Made by a program: the position numbers and the translations under genes. Below, in pieces: positions 43,848-51,900 of a DNA stretch of 64,000 bases. The notes under the pieces were generated by a model. It saw only the letters and a list, made by a program, of their open reading frames with translations, was not told the DNA's origin and did not search any database. Origin of the DNA: an uncultured Gammaproteobacteria bacterium (GTDB lineage Bacteria > Pseudomonadota > Gammaproteobacteria > HK1); NCBI GenBank assembly GCA_958295835.1, contig OY282378.1:1691001-1755000 (forward strand), written 5' to 3'. The first letter of the stretch is position 1. Each line of letters begins with the position of its first letter.

Positions 43848-46198
43848 TCGCCGCCGCGTTCTGGACATTGGCGGCCATCGCTCTGACCAGCCTGAGGTAT
43901 GTGCATCTTGGGGGGATGCCACAGGTCGAGGTGGTCGTTGCACGGGCTACCATGGCCTGCTGCGTCTTCTTGTTGGGGCTGGTCGGAGCCCGGTGCGTGA
44001 TCGCCTGGCGAACGGCCGGTTCGCTCGCCGCCATCCGGAGGATGCTCGGCGGAACGCCCGGCATGTTGCTGTTCGGCGCGGTGGCGTCCTATCTGGCGAT
44101 CGGCGCCTCGGTGCTGGGCGTCGAAGCGATCCGGGAACCGGAGACGGCGGGGTTATTGAAGTATCGCTTCCTCCTTCTCGGCGTGCTCGCGGCCGCCGCG
44201 GCAGGCGGCCACGCGGTGCTGGAACGAACCGGGGCTGAGCCGTTGCTGAAGGGCGTGCTTGTAGTGCTGATCGTGAGCTGCGCCGTCATTCTCGCTTCGC
44301 CGATCCTGCGCGATCTCGGCATCCTGCGGCCCTACAAGGTTCCGTTTCGCCTGAACGGCGCTTTCCTCGATCCCAACGAAGCCGGCTTGGCCGCCTGCAT
44401 GACGGTGGCGTTGGCCGCGGCGTTGCTGACCAACGGCGGGCCGCGCGCGCTCGGCTGGCTGGGCCTGGCCTCCGGCGCCGCCGCAAGCCTGGCGACGGCA
44501 TCCCGAACGGCGCTGGTCGCAGTCGGTGCGTTGGCGGTCGTGTTCCTGTTGATCAACGTCCGCAGCAAGCCGAGGACCTTCGTCCTTGCCTGGGCTGCCA
44601 CGGGATTGGCCGGGATGGCGGCATTCGCCGGTGTCGTGGGTTTCTTCGGGGGCTTTTCCGAGTGGTCGAGGCTGCGAACCACTGCCGAGATCGCCCATGA
44701 GGGGCGCCTGTTCTGCGACCCTTCGCCGGCCGGCGATCCCGGCGCGGACTGCGCCGTCCTGCTGGCAACGAGGGACATCCTGGCCGGGGACGTGGTGACC
44801 TTGAACTGGCGCAGGGTCGTGTCCGTGAATAGCTGGCAGGGCGTGACGGCGGGCCCGGAGGGACGCATCACCGGGCTGGATCTGGCGGGACTGGGACTGA
44901 ACGGCCGCATCCCTTCGGATCTCGGCCGCCTGGATCGCCTGGCTTCTCTGTCCCTGCAACGAAACCGGCTCTCCGGCCCCATTCCGCCCGAGTTGGGCGC
45001 TCTGACGAGTCTCGAGCGTCTGAATCTGAGCTACAACGCATTGACCGGGGGCATCCCGCCGGAGCTGGCGAAGCTCGAGAACCTCGAGGAGCTGTGGCTG
45101 AAACACAACCGCTTGACCGGCGTTGTCCCGGCCGCCCTCGGGGAGCTCGACCTGTCCGTCCTGCGCCTCTCGGGCAACGACTTCGACTCCGTTCCTCCCG
45201 AACTCACCGCCGTCGCCGACCACGATCTGGGCAATATGCGATTCTCCACACCGTCGCCGCCAACGAGTCCGGCGCGCTTCGACGACGGCGCGGTGCTGCT
45301 GGCGGTGAAGGAGACGCTGGCCGGCGACGTGTCGCTCAACTGGCACGCGGCGGTCCCCGTCCGCTTGTGGCAAGGCGTGACCATCGGGCGAGAGGGTCGC
45401 GTCGTCGCCCTGGACTTGCGGGACATGAACCTCGCCGGACGGCTTCCCGCGGAACTGAGCGAACTGAGCCATCTCCACGTGCTGCGGCTCGACGGCAACC
45501 GACTCACCGGCGCCATTCCGCCGGAACTGGGGAACCTGAGCCGTCTGACCATGCTGTCTCTGGACGGCAATCGCCTGAGCGGCCCCATCCCGCCCGCGCT
45601 CGCCAATCTGTCGAATCTCCGGCAACTGTGGCTGGCCGACAACCGTCTCACCGGTTCCATCCCGTCCGAATTGGCCGGAATCGAGCGTCTCTTCCTGGCC
45701 GTCGCCGGTAACGACTTCGACGGCTGCATGCCGTGGGTGCTGCACCGTCTGTTCAGACACGATGTCCCTGACAGCCTCATCTGCTCTGCTCTGGGCCAGG
45801 ACAAAGGGTTGCTTTGGAGATTGGGTTTCGAGAAGGCCATGGAGGCGCCCGTCTTCGGTCACGGCCTTGGGGCGTTGACATACATGGACGGCGCCCCCAT
45901 CGGACATCACGGCAGGCCGACGGGCGCCCACAACCTGTACCTGACCTTGCTGGGCGAGGCCGGCATCGTCCCCCTGCTGCTGTTCGTGTCCGCCCTTGTC
46001 CTGCTGCTGCGCGCGCAGTGGAGCGCGCCCAAGTCTATCGCCCGGGATGTGACCGTAGCTTGGGTCGTCGTCATCGCCCTGTACTGCATGGCCATCGGGC
46101 ATCTGCTCGACGTCGGCGCGTTCATGTTTCTCGCCGGGTTGAGCGTCGCGACAGGGACGGCGCACAACGACGGTGACCGACACGTCGCGGAGGCATGA
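43820..46198 (+). CDS. O-antigen ligase-like protein with two LRR modules (paralogue)
   Basis: A 792-residue paralogue of the protein at 33937. Membrane helices fill residues ~10-285 with LNGAFLDPNEAGLAACMTVA and SLATASRTALV. LRR modules begin at about 297 and 474, with ten repeats in total. The ligase C-terminus resumes at ~655 with GHGLGAL and AHNLYLTLLGEAGIVPLLLF (H704-N705). In module 2 both cap cysteines are gone (FSTP and DDG instead of LC..DDC). Its cap matches module 2 of the big protein while its repeats match module 9. ATG 43820 is in a scrap of asnB sequence, 84 bp after the previous GT. Similar role expected, with a shorter ectodomain. Confidence 0.85.
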   Translation: MPEKHQNVPVAAAFWTLAAIALTSLRYVHLGGMPQVEVVVARATMACCVFLLGLVGARCVIAWRTAGSLAAIRRMLGGTPGMLLFGAVASYLAIGASVLGVEAIREPETAGLLKYRFLLLGVLAAAAAGGHAVLERTGAEPLLKGVLVVLIVSCAVILASPILRDLGILRPYKVPFRLNGAFLDPNEAGLAACMTVALAAALLTNGGPRALGWLGLASGAAASLATASRTALVAVGALAVVFLLINVRSKPRTFVLAWAATGLAGMAAFAGVVGFFGGFSEWSRLRTTAEIAHEGRLFCDPSPAGDPGADCAVLLATRDILAGDVVTLNWRRVVSVNSWQGVTAGPEGRITGLDLAGLGLNGRIPSDLGRLDRLASLSLQRNRLSGPIPPELGALTSLERLNLSYNALTGGIPPELAKLENLEELWLKHNRLTGVVPAALGELDLSVLRLSGNDFDSVPPELTAVADHDLGNMRFSTPSPPTSPARFDDGAVLLAVKETLAGDVSLNWHAAVPVRLWQGVTIGREGRVVALDLRDMNLAGRLPAELSELSHLHVLRLDGNRLTGAIPPELGNLSRLTMLSLDGNRLSGPIPPALANLSNLRQLWLADNRLTGSIPSELAGIERLFLAVAGNDFDGCMPWVLHRLFRHDVPDSLICSALGQDKGLLWRLGFEKAMEAPVFGHGLGALTYMDGAPIGHHGRPTGAHNLYLTLLGEAGIVPLLLFVSALVLLLRAQWSAPKSIARDVTVAWVVVIALYCMAIGHLLDVGAFMFLAGLSVATGTAHNDGDRHVAEA

Positions 46199-46201
46199 CC
46201 G

Positions 46202-47461
46202 GTGCCCGACGGCAGGCTCCACGTCGGGTTCGTGCTGCCCAGCCTGAGCGGGGGCGGGGCGGAACGCAGTATTCTCCGCTTGGCGCAGTCGCTCATCGCG
46301 CGCGGGCACCGGGCGGACCTGGTGATCCCCCGGTTCGCGGGAGACTACCGGGACGCGATCCCTCTCGGGATGCGCGTCTGGCGGGCGCGGCTTCCCGGCA
46401 CCGACAGGGAGCTCCTGGGGGCGGTGCAACGGGCGGGAGTCCAGGTGGAGGCGATGACCGTCAACCCCGTCGGGGCCGCGCGGACCTGGCTGGTTCTCGC
46501 GCGCAAGTATCCCGGGATACCGGTGCTGCGCGGCAGCGGCCTGCGCTCCATCTATCCCTGCGCCCATTTCCTGTCGCGGTACATTCGTGAAGTACGTCCC
46601 CATGTGCTGGTGTCGGCGCTGCCGGGCTCCAACACCGTCGCGGTCTGCGCCGCGGAGTTGACGGACCGGGCCGTTCCGGTGGTGGTCACGGTGCGCAACG
46701 TCCCCGCGGACTACTATGCGCCGGAATGGCTGGCCGCATCCCGGACGCTCTATCCGCTGGCCGACGCGGTGGTGGCGGTGTCCAGGGGCGTGGCCGAGTC
46801 CGTGCAGCAATCGTTGGCGGTGGACGCCGGGCGCGTTCGCACCATCTACAACCCCATTCCCGCCGACAGCATACGAAGACTGGCGCAGGCGGAAATCACG
46901 CACCCCTGGTTCGCGGACGGTGAGCCGCCGGTGGTCCTGAGCGTCGGGCGCGAAGCGCCGGAGAAGGACTACCCCACCCTGGTGGAGGCATTCGGTCTGG
47001 CGCGCCGCGAGGTGGACGCACGGCTGGTCATCCTCGGCCGGCTCTCGGTGCCCTACCGGGCAAGGCTGCGGTCCTTGGCGCGGGGCCTCGGCGTGGAGGG
47101 AGATCTCGGTTTCGTGGACTTCGACGAGAACCCGTACCGCTACATGCGGCGGGCGGGGCTGCTCGCGCTCTCTTCGCGCTCGGAGGGTCTGCCGACGGTG
47201 ATCATCGAGGCACTGGCCTGCGGCACGCCGGTGGTCAGCACCGACGCGCCCTGCGGTCCGCGCGAAATCCTCGGGGGTTGGGGCGACCTGCCGCCGGTGG
47301 GCGACGCGCCGGCACTGGCGCGGGCGCTGGCCGCGACGCTGCGGGGCGAGAGGCCATCGGAGGAGGCGCTACGGGCACGCGCCGCCGACTTCTCCCCCGA
47401 GAAGGCCGCCGACGCCTATGTCGCACTGTTCGAGAAGCTGGTGCAGAGGCGCGCGCGGTGA
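46202..47461 (+). CDS. GT4 glycosyltransferase D
   Basis: A 419-residue GT4 paralogue, GTG start 3 nt after the ligase stop, the same spacing as in the first block. HVGFVLPSLSGGGAERSILR resembles GT A at the N-terminus, but the middle and C-terminus (LRGSGLRSIYPCAHFLSRYI; WEGL replaced by SEGLPTVIIEALACGTPVVS) follow GT B. The protein is thus a mosaic of A and B, explained by recombination or loss of the intervening gene. The first residue of the E-x7-E motif is retained; the preceding Trp is Ser. Confidence 0.86.
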   Translation: MPDGRLHVGFVLPSLSGGGAERSILRLAQSLIARGHRADLVIPRFAGDYRDAIPLGMRVWRARLPGTDRELLGAVQRAGVQVEAMTVNPVGAARTWLVLARKYPGIPVLRGSGLRSIYPCAHFLSRYIREVRPHVLVSALPGSNTVAVCAAELTDRAVPVVVTVRNVPADYYAPEWLAASRTLYPLADAVVAVSRGVAESVQQSLAVDAGRVRTIYNPIPADSIRRLAQAEITHPWFADGEPPVVLSVGREAPEKDYPTLVEAFGLARREVDARLVILGRLSVPYRARLRSLARGLGVEGDLGFVDFDENPYRYMRRAGLLALSSRSEGLPTVIIEALACGTPVVSTDAPCGPREILGGWGDLPPVGDAPALARALAATLRGERPSEEALRARAADFSPEKAADAYVALFEKLVQRRAR

Positions 47462-48696
47462 GTTCGGACAAGCTCCATGTCGGCTTCCTGCTGACCGGTC
47501 TGAGCGGTGGCGGGGCGGAACGCTTCACTCTGAATCTGGCGCAGGCGCTCATCGCACGCGGGCATCGGGCGGACCTGGTGATCCCCCGGTTGGCGGGAGA
47601 CTACCGGGCCGCGATCCCTGGCGAGATGCGTATCCGTCGGGCGCGGATGCCCGGCACCGACAGGAAGCTCCTGCGGGCGCTGCAGCGGTCGGGAGTCCAC
47701 GTGGAAACGACGACCGTCAACCCCTTCGGGGTCGCGCGGAGTTGGCTGGGGCTTGGCCGGAAGGGTCTCCACCTGCCCGTTCGAAGGCGTCCCCGTGTCT
47801 ATGCGTATGCAACCATGATTGCGAAGTACGCTCGCGAGGCGCGTCCTCATGTGTTGGTGTCGACGCTGCCGGGCGCCGACGCCGCCGCGGTCTGCGCCGC
47901 CGAGTTGACGGACCGGGCCGTTCCGGTAGTGGTCACGATTCAGAACAACGTCGCGGCGGAGTATGCGCCGGAGTGGCTGGAAGCGGCCCGGACGCTCTAT
48001 CCGCTGGCCGACGCGGTGGTGGCGGTGTCCAGGGGCGTGGCCGAGTCCGTGCGGCGATCGCTCCGGGTGGACGCCGAGCGCATTCGCACCATCTACAACG
48101 GCGTGCCCGCCGACGGCATACGAAGGCTGGCGCAAGCGGAAATCACGCACCCCTGGTTCGCGGACGGCGAGCCGCCGGTGGTCCTCTGCGTCGGGCGCGA
48201 GGCGTCGCAGAAGGACCACCCCACCCTGGTGGAGGCGTTCGGGCTGGCGAGGCGCGAGGTGGACGCCCGGCTGGTCATCCTCGGCCGGCTCTCGGCCCCC
48301 TACCAGGAAAGGCTCGAATCCCTGGCGCGGGGCCATGGCGTGGAAGGAGACCTCGGCTTCGTGGACTTCGACGAGAACCCGTACCGCTATATGCGGCGGG
48401 CGGGACTGCTCGCGCTCTCCTCGCGCTGGGAGGGTCTGCCGGCGGTGGTCCTCGAGGCGCTGGCCTGCGGCACGCCGGTGGTCAGCACCGACGCGCCCTA
48501 CGGTCCGCGCGAGATCCTCGGGGGTTGGGGCGACCTGCCGCCGGTGGGCGACGCGCCGGCGCTGGCGCGGGCGCTGGTCGCGACGCTGCGGGGCGAGAGG
48601 CCGACGGAGGAGGCACTTCGGGCGCGCGCCGCCGACTTTTCCGTCGAGAAGGCCGCCGATGCCTACTTGGCGCTGTTCGAAGAGCTGGCGCGATGA
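47458..48696 (+). CDS. GT4 glycosyltransferase E
   Basis: A 412-residue GT4 paralogue of GT C, starting at GTG 47458 (GTGA overlap). HVGFLLTGLSGGGAERFTLN, VVLCVGREASQKDHPTLVEA and WEGLPAVVLEALACGTPVVS. The 70 bp after its stop repeat those after GT C (LKLDATA-like tail, AAGCTCGACGCAACTGCTG), marking the end of the duplicated unit. No other features of note. Confidence 0.87.
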   Translation: MSSDKLHVGFLLTGLSGGGAERFTLNLAQALIARGHRADLVIPRLAGDYRAAIPGEMRIRRARMPGTDRKLLRALQRSGVHVETTTVNPFGVARSWLGLGRKGLHLPVRRRPRVYAYATMIAKYAREARPHVLVSTLPGADAAAVCAAELTDRAVPVVVTIQNNVAAEYAPEWLEAARTLYPLADAVVAVSRGVAESVRRSLRVDAERIRTIYNGVPADGIRRLAQAEITHPWFADGEPPVVLCVGREASQKDHPTLVEAFGLARREVDARLVILGRLSAPYQERLESLARGHGVEGDLGFVDFDENPYRYMRRAGLLALSSRWEGLPAVVLEALACGTPVVSTDAPYGPREILGGWGDLPPVGDAPALARALVATLRGERPTEEALRARAADFSVEKAADAYLALFEELAR

Positions 48697-48766
48697 AATC
48701 GCATTGCAGTTGCTGCGAGCTGAAGCTCGACGCAACTGCTGGCACGGCGTCAGAGCTTTCGAAGCC

Positions 48767-50098
48767 ATGACCCCGGAAGAGCCGGACGGGCCACTCGGTC
48801 CGCGCACGACCGGCGGACAGGATGCCGCCATCGTGTTCGCGACCAGTGTCGGCGCGGTCATCTTCGGCCTCGCGATCCAGAGCCTCCTGGCCTACACGCT
48901 GTTGCCGGAAGGACGCGGCAGCTTTGCCCTGTGCGTCGTGTTCGCAGGTGTTCTCGGCGTGCTCTTCACGCCGGGGGCGCGAGAAGGCGCGCAGTATTTC
49001 GTCGTGACCAGACAGGCGACCGTCTCGGAAGGTGTCGGCGCCGCTCTGGCGATCTGCCTCGGCGGCGGAGCCTTGGCGGTCACATTGGCGATCCCGTTCG
49101 TCCACGGCGATATCGCCTTCTTCCACAAGGCGGAGACGCGCTCGTTCTACCTGGCGCTTGCCCTGGTACCGGTCATGGCGTTCTCGGGCGCCATGGAGTA
49201 TCAACTCGCCGGGCTCCGCCGCTTCGGACATCTCGCGGTGTTCACCCTGGTGCATCTCGCCGTGAACATCCTCGTTCTGCTGGTCCTCGTCCGGGCCGGG
49301 CGGATCGGGGTGGAGGGCGCCGTCGCGGCGGTCGTCGGTGCGCATGGTTGCACGGTGCTCTTGTGTGCGTGGTACTTGCGGCGCCATCACGGGCTGGTTC
49401 CGACCCATCCGTTCCGCGCCGTCTCCGCGCGAATCGGCGGCTACGGTCTGCGATTCCATCCCGCGGGCATCGGCGGCGCACTGGAAATGAGCGCCGGCGT
49501 TCTCGTGCTCGGGTGGTTCGCGAGCCCGGGGGAAATCGGCCTGTTCGCCACTGCGAGCGCACTCGTGTTCCGGCTGCGAATGATCTCCGACGCGGTCGGC
49601 AACGCGCTGCTGCCCCGTATCGCCGGCAGTGGCCGCCCGGAGTTGACGACCCTCTGCCTGCGTGTGGTGTCGTGCGGCACCGTGGCCGCGATTCTTGCCA
49701 TGCTGCTGATCAGTACGCCGCTGGTTCGGATCCTCTTCTCCGATGCCTTCCTGCCGGCGGTCCCGCTGCTGTGGATCATCGCCCCGGGAGTGCTCGCCTA
49801 TGCCTGCGCCGGCATACTGGGAACCTATTTCAAGGGCATCGACCGCCCGGGCATCTGTTCCTGGGCGGTCTCCCTGGGACTGGCGACGAATCTCATTGCA
49901 ATTCCGGTGCTCTACCCGGCGATCGGCGTCTCGGCCGCAGCCTGGGGGCTGACCCTGGGCATGATTTGCCGACTCGTCCTTCTCGCGGCGGCGTTCTCAA
50001 GAGCGACTCGGATGCGCTGGCTCTCGATCTGGCTGCCACGGCCCGGAGACGCGGCCTCCTCGTGGAGGGCATTCCGCGCCGCGCTCGGCCGCGGGTAA
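48767..50098 (+). CDS. Wzx/MATE-type polysaccharide flippase
   Basis: A 443-residue polytopic protein with about twelve helices, the MOP-superfamily layout of polysaccharide transporters: SLLAYTLLPEGRGSFALCVV near the start, GAMEYQLAGLRRFGHLAVFT, and FATASALVFRLRMISDAVGN with the charged kink typical of Wzx. It would flip the undecaprenyl-linked repeat unit made by the GT4 enzymes to the periplasm, where the ligase-like proteins act. ATG 48767 follows the repeat tail by ~20 bp. It ends 12 bp before the convergent SGNH gene. Confidence 0.85.
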   Translation: MTPEEPDGPLGPRTTGGQDAAIVFATSVGAVIFGLAIQSLLAYTLLPEGRGSFALCVVFAGVLGVLFTPGAREGAQYFVVTRQATVSEGVGAALAICLGGGALAVTLAIPFVHGDIAFFHKAETRSFYLALALVPVMAFSGAMEYQLAGLRRFGHLAVFTLVHLAVNILVLLVLVRAGRIGVEGAVAAVVGAHGCTVLLCAWYLRRHHGLVPTHPFRAVSARIGGYGLRFHPAGIGGALEMSAGVLVLGWFASPGEIGLFATASALVFRLRMISDAVGNALLPRIAGSGRPELTTLCLRVVSCGTVAAILAMLLISTPLVRILFSDAFLPAVPLLWIIAPGVLAYACAGILGTYFKGIDRPGICSWAVSLGLATNLIAIPVLYPAIGVSAAAWGLTLGMICRLVLLAAAFSRATRMRWLSIWLPRPGDAASSWRAFRAALGRG

Positions 50099-50110
50099 CA
50101 GCGGGTGTAC

Positions 50111-51832
50111 TCAGCGGCCGGGCGCCCTGCCCGGCGCGGACCGGGCAGCGGCCTCGCCCCCGACCGCGCCAACGGGGAATTCGACCTTCCAGATCTGGCC
50201 ATCGTCGGGGGTGAACTGCCCGGTTCTGATGCGGACGATGGGATAGTCGGGGAGCGGACGCTTCGCGATGCACATGCCGCCAAAGGCCAGAGCGGCGCCT
50301 CCCGCGTAGTGGAAATCCAGATTGTCGAAGCCGTACTGCCGGCGGTCGGCCGGCAGGTCTTCCACGTTCTCCGGGACGACGTGCAGAAAGAACGGCGCTT
50401 GCACATCTGTCGCGCCGCACGGCGACTTGAGGTAGGTCACCGTGTTCTCACGAAGATAGATGTCGAAGTCGGAGCGGGCCGCCGGTTCGCCGGACGCGAT
50501 GGACTCGTAGTCCGTCCGCCGGGAAGGAAGTGGCGGGGGTGAGGTCGTGCTCTTTCGCATCGTGCAGATCTCCTGGTTCCGCTTCAGGTACTCGAGCAGG
50601 ACTTCCGCCGCCCATCGATGGCCGGCGGCGTTCCAGTGGCCGTCGTGCGTCCACGTCCCATCCCTCCTGGGCTCGGCGCCCTGGCGGAGGACGTAGTCGT
50701 TGTAATCGACGACGGGAATGCCCCGCGGTTCGGCCAGAGCGGTCAGGCGGTCGAATCCGAGGTCGCCTCGGGTGCCCATGTAGTGCGTGGACAGGATGAC
50801 CAACGCGGCGCCGTCGCGGTCCGCGCGTTCCCTGAACTGGTCCAGCGCGAAGCCCGTGAAGTCCAGGGCGTCCTCGTAGACGGGCGGCATTTCCCGTGCG
50901 TACAGGAACGGATCATTGATCCCTTCCCGCGTCGTTGGCCGCCATCCATCGAGCAGCGCGGCGTAGGTGGGGGAGCGCCAGCTCAGCAGTGCCACCTGGG
51001 CGACCAGTTCGGGATCGGTGTCGTCCGGGAAAGAAGCGCGCCTCTTGGCATCCAGCCACTTCGCGAGGGGAGACATGCCGATCAGGTGGTCCGCAGCGCG
51101 CGTATGCCAAGGTGGAGGAGGCATCGCGGCCATCCGGACTTCCGCACCGGGCCAGGGCGGTCGCAGCGTGATGGTTCCATCCGCGCCTCGTGTCGCGGAG
51201 ACATTCTTGAGTCGGTCCGGGTCCACTCCCTGGTGCAATCCTTCCAGGATGGGCGCATTGTTCATGAAGTCGTTGTTGACGAAGACGAGCACCAACAGAG
51301 CGGGTCGCAGATACCGCGCGAATTCGTCGTAGTACGCCAGTTGGTTGACTTGGCCGGTGCCGGAGATCCCGAACGCCGAGGTCGTGACGTCCAGATGGCG
51401 TAGTTCCCGGGCGGCGAGTGCCTCCAGCCGAACGTGAAACTTGTCGGCGATGGGAACCTGGAGCGCCTCCACATAAGAATCGCCGATCATGGCGATGTGG
51501 CAGCTTGCCGCGGCCCGCTCGAGGCCGATGGGTTGGCGGTCCACGAATCCCAGTCTGTTGGTTCGTGATTCCGTCCAGAAATCAAGCCCGTTCGTATGGC
51601 GTACCTCCATGTTGGGGGTGAATATGCCCCCGACAGTTGGAGACCAGGCGTAGGGATGGACGTTCTCCACGAAGGGCGTCTGCAGCCGGAAGTACGCTTC
51701 ACCGACGACTCCAATCAGTGCCAGGCCCGCCACGAGAAACAGCGCGTTCCAGCCCGCCAGGCGCAGCGCACGGCGGATACGCCCGGCAACGGATGGATGC
51801 GGCTTCACGCCGTGTGTTCTGGTGGTAGGCAC
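50111..51832 (-). CDS. membrane-anchored SGNH hydrolase/acyltransferase with recurrent C-terminal domain (copy 1)
   Basis: A 573-residue protein. One N-terminal membrane helix (~27-46), then an SGNH/GDSL-like domain with nucleophile S119 in IAMIGDSYVEA, an oxyanion Asn-type motif LVFVNNDFMNNAP, and the catalytic D397-x-H399 in THDGHWNAAGH. The order resembles AlgJ/AlgX/PatB-like periplasmic acetyltransferases. From ~454 the recurrent domain begins: DFDIYLRENTVTYLKSPC, FFLHVVPENVEDLP, RQYGFDNLDFHY, RIRTGQFTPDDGQIW. GTG 51832 is chosen behind GGAGAAC. Substrate: probably O-acyl groups on the exported glycan (inference). Confidence 0.75.
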   Translation of the reverse strand: MPTTRTHGVKPHPSVAGRIRRALRLAGWNALFLVAGLALIGVVGEAYFRLQTPFVENVHPYAWSPTVGGIFTPNMEVRHTNGLDFWTESRTNRLGFVDRQPIGLERAAASCHIAMIGDSYVEALQVPIADKFHVRLEALAARELRHLDVTTSAFGISGTGQVNQLAYYDEFARYLRPALLVLVFVNNDFMNNAPILEGLHQGVDPDRLKNVSATRGADGTITLRPPWPGAEVRMAAMPPPPWHTRAADHLIGMSPLAKWLDAKRRASFPDDTDPELVAQVALLSWRSPTYAALLDGWRPTTREGINDPFLYAREMPPVYEDALDFTGFALDQFRERADRDGAALVILSTHYMGTRGDLGFDRLTALAEPRGIPVVDYNDYVLRQGAEPRRDGTWTHDGHWNAAGHRWAAEVLLEYLKRNQEICTMRKSTTSPPPLPSRRTDYESIASGEPAARSDFDIYLRENTVTYLKSPCGATDVQAPFFLHVVPENVEDLPADRRQYGFDNLDFHYAGGAALAFGGMCIAKRPLPDYPIVRIRTGQFTPDDGQIWKVEFPVGAVGGEAAARSAPGRAPGR

Positions 51833-51900
51833 TGGTGTTGTTCTCCTGTGGTCGTGGGTTGACCGTATACATCATTCATGTGCGCAGGCGCCGGACGCGA

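Noticed and set aside
44153..46903. 916-residue minus-strand reading frame opposite the ligase paralogue, and similar long ones at 38890-40872, 35370-36968 and 11119-13155
   Set aside because: They are antisense shadows favoured by high GC and by repeated LRR or catalytic codons; the opposite strands carry recognisable domains and motifs.
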